From assembly GCA_051650105.1 (NCBI GenBank), contig JBOFIJ010000007.1, positions 1 to 7,449 of the forward strand: a stretch of 7,449 bases of DNA, written 5' to 3'. A model generated the notes under the pieces. The model was not told where the DNA came from. It saw nothing but the letters and a program-made list of their open reading frames with translations, and searched no databases. Shown in pieces: positions 6,165-7,449 of this stretch. This DNA is from CAMWXW01 sp051650105. Its GTDB lineage: Bacteria; Desulfobacterota; Desulfovibrionia; Desulfovibrionales; Desulfovibrionaceae. Each line of letters starts with the position of its first letter. The stretch's first letter is position 1. A program made the translations under genes and the position numbers.

Positions 6165-7258
6165 AAACAATTCCCTTTTTGTCTCTTGCAAGTATTAATA
6201 AACCATATTTGAATACCATTCAGAATGCTCTTTCTCGAGTTATTGAATCTTCATCGTACATTGGAGGAAAAGAAAATAGTTATTTTGATGAAGAATATGC
6301 ACAATATTGCGGAACACAGTACTGCTTAGGAGTAGGTAATGGACTAGATGCTCTTCGCCTTATTATAACAGGATATGCGTTTGAACCTGCTTCAGAGATA
6401 CTTGTTCCAGCAAATACATATATTGCCTCGATGCTTTCTATTTCAGAAGAAGGACATATTCCTGTATTTGTCGATGCAGATATTTCTTCATATAATATTG
6501 ATGTGAATAAAATAGAAGAAAAAATTACATCGAGGACAAGAGCGATTATGGTTGTGCATCTTTATGGAAGAATTGTTGAGATGGAAAAGATATATGAATT
6601 AGCCAAACGATATTCTTTAAAAATAATTGAGGATTCTGCTCAAAGCCATGGAGCAAAATATAACGGTATACGTGCAGGTGCACTGGGAGATGCAAGTGCA
6701 TTTAGTTTTTATCCAGCAAAAAATTTGGGATGCTTAGGTGATGGTGGAGCAATTACAACCAATGATGCAGAACTCTATACCTACATAAAAGCCCTTGCAA
6801 ATTATGGCTCCCATAAAAAGTACGAGCATCTTTTTAAAGGTATTAATTCGCGTTTAGACGAAATACAAGCTGCAATATTAAGAGAAAAATTACCCCATTT
6901 AGATAAAGACACTGAAATACGAAGACAAATAGCAACAAAATATAGAAAAGAAATTACTCATGAAGAAATATTCCTCCCAAATACAAAAAGAGAAGAAGAA
7001 CATGTTTGGCACCTTTTTGTGATTAGAACAAAACAAAGAAATGAATTACAACAATATCTTCTTTCACAAGGCATTCAGACACAAATTCACTATCCTCTTC
7101 CCCCACACAAACAAAAAGCATATATAGAGTACTCCACATTATCACTGCCTATAACAGAACAAATACACTCTGAAGTTATCAGTCTTCCACTTTACCCCAG
7201 TCTTTCTTTAGAAGACCAAGAATATATAATCTCAGCAGTTAATTCGTGGAAGAAATAA
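6161..7258 (+). CDS. dTDP-3-keto-6-deoxyhexose 3-aminotransferase (FdtB/QdtB-type, DegT/DnrJ/EryC1/StrS family)
   Basis: A PLP-dependent sugar aminotransferase that would aminate C3 of the 3-keto-6-deoxy sugar made by the preceding ketoisomerase, using glutamate as donor. The 365 residues match the family (about 360-380). Visible elements are GNGLDAL (59-65), VPANTYIAS (82-90) in the substrate/PLP site, HLYGR (133-137), IIEDSAQSHGA (155-165) with Asp158 facing the PLP ring nitrogen, FSFYPAKNLGCLGDGGAI (181-198) with Lys187 as the expected internal aldimine lysine, and NSRLDEIQAAIL near 230. Nothing essential is missing. It starts four bases inside the end of the ketoisomerase (ATGA), with GAGAAG (6150-6155) as ribosome site. 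The partner enzyme makes a C3 role more likely than the C4 role of related enzymes. No acetyltransferase, glycosyltransferase or rmlAB genes are in the window. Its end lies 52 bp from the right-hand repeat. Confidence 0.9.
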   Translation: MKTIPFLSLASINKPYLNTIQNALSRVIESSSYIGGKENSYFDEEYAQYCGTQYCLGVGNGLDALRLIITGYAFEPASEILVPANTYIASMLSISEEGHIPVFVDADISSYNIDVNKIEEKITSRTRAIMVVHLYGRIVEMEKIYELAKRYSLKIIEDSAQSHGAKYNGIRAGALGDASAFSFYPAKNLGCLGDGGAITTNDAELYTYIKALANYGSHKKYEHLFKGINSRLDEIQAAILREKLPHLDKDTEIRRQIATKYRKEITHEEIFLPNTKREEEHVWHLFVIRTKQRNELQQYLLSQGIQTQIHYPLPPHKQKAYIEYSTLSLPITEQIHSEVISLPLYPSLSLEDQEYIISAVNSWKK

Positions 7259-7310
7259 TATTTTTGTATAACTATAATAGAATGCTTACTACCAGTTTTC
7301 TCCCGACCAA

Positions 7311-7449
7311 CAAACAAAGACACCTTTTTACTATACCTTATAGTGGGTACGTGTTAGAAAGATGTCTTTAAAGATAAACGTTCACATAACCTTGTATAAC
7401 GTTGTGTCATTTTGTTATTTGAGATAGCCATAGCGAGGGCTTTACTTGT
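7311..7449 (-). mobile_element. 3' end of a probable insertion sequence (right copy of the 139-bp inverted repeat)
   Basis: Exact reverse complement of 1-139, so the second element lies in opposite orientation with its 3' end also facing into the window. The mirrored hairpin arms are at 7330-7335 and 7339-7344, and the outer pairing arms at 7316-7322 and 7363-7369. The inward boundary is sharp at 7311. The bases just inside the two copies share nothing, as expected for two independent insertions rather than one mobile unit with matching ends. Confidence 0.6.
7354..7449 (-). CDS. C-terminal 31 residues of a probable transposase (partial, right copy)
   Basis: Identical in sequence to the fragment at the left end, read on the opposite strand, with its TAA at 7356-7354. 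Perfect identity of the two copies implies recent duplication or gene conversion. The 5' part of the gene lies beyond the window end. Confidence 0.4.
   Translation of the reverse strand, partial: TSKALAMAISNNKMTQRYTRLCERLSLKTSF

Noticed and set aside
1..7449. A complete linear plasmid or phage with telomeric terminal inverted repeats.
   Set aside because: The content is chromosomal housekeeping genes with no replication, partition or capsid gene, and the repeat carries the tail of an open frame cut off at the window edge. An interspersed repeat at contig ends explains this better.
1..7449. A composite transposon carrying the whole segment.
   Set aside because: Essential genes as cargo are implausible, and the elements' outer ends and any target duplications are not visible, so mobility as a unit cannot be supported.

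Overview
This is a 7.4 kb, strongly AT-rich bacterial segment. It carries seven recognisable protein genes and is bounded at its very ends by a perfect 139-bp inverted repeat. The sigma-70-type promoters, Shine-Dalgarno sites and gene content are bacterial. The roughly 24% non-coding share, the long empty AT-rich gaps, the homopolymer-run gene break and the repeat copies suggest a low-GC, probably host-associated lineage under relaxed selection, but that is inference. The two dTDP-sugar enzymes suggest a cell-surface glycan. I could not assign a phylum with confidence; a spirochaete is one possibility.

Layout. Positions 1-139 and 7311-7449 are identical in inverted orientation. Each contains the last 31 codons and stop of an open frame followed by a structured 43-bp tail, as expected for the 3' end of an insertion sequence whose body lies outside the window. 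After an empty 441-bp stretch comes a sigma-70-like promoter and the fabD-rlmH pair (malonyl-CoA:ACP transacylase, then 23S rRNA m3-pseudouridine methyltransferase), which share one base at the stop/start junction. A 382-bp gap ends in a near-consensus promoter placed so that aroC (chorismate synthase) is predicted to be transcribed from its own start codon, i.e. leaderless. ribF (riboflavin kinase/FAD synthetase) follows on the same strand. A 437-bp convergent gap separates it from a minus-strand Smr-domain gene, which is split into two frames at a run of eight A. Divergent from that gene lies a two-gene operon, fdtA-like and fdtB-like, overlapping by ATGA. It encodes the ketoisomerase and aminotransferase that turn dTDP-4-keto-6-deoxyglucose into a 3-amino-3,6-dideoxy sugar.

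How the genes relate. fabD, rlmH, aroC and ribF are unrelated housekeeping functions (fatty acid synthesis, ribosome maturation, aromatic amino acid synthesis, flavin cofactors). The fdtA/fdtB pair is an accessory surface-sugar module lying immediately beside the right-hand repeat. No previously undescribed multi-gene system is evident. The points most worth checking are the inverted repeats bounding the segment, the A8 frame break in the Smr gene, the leaderless aroC promoter and the altered adenylyltransferase motifs in RibF.
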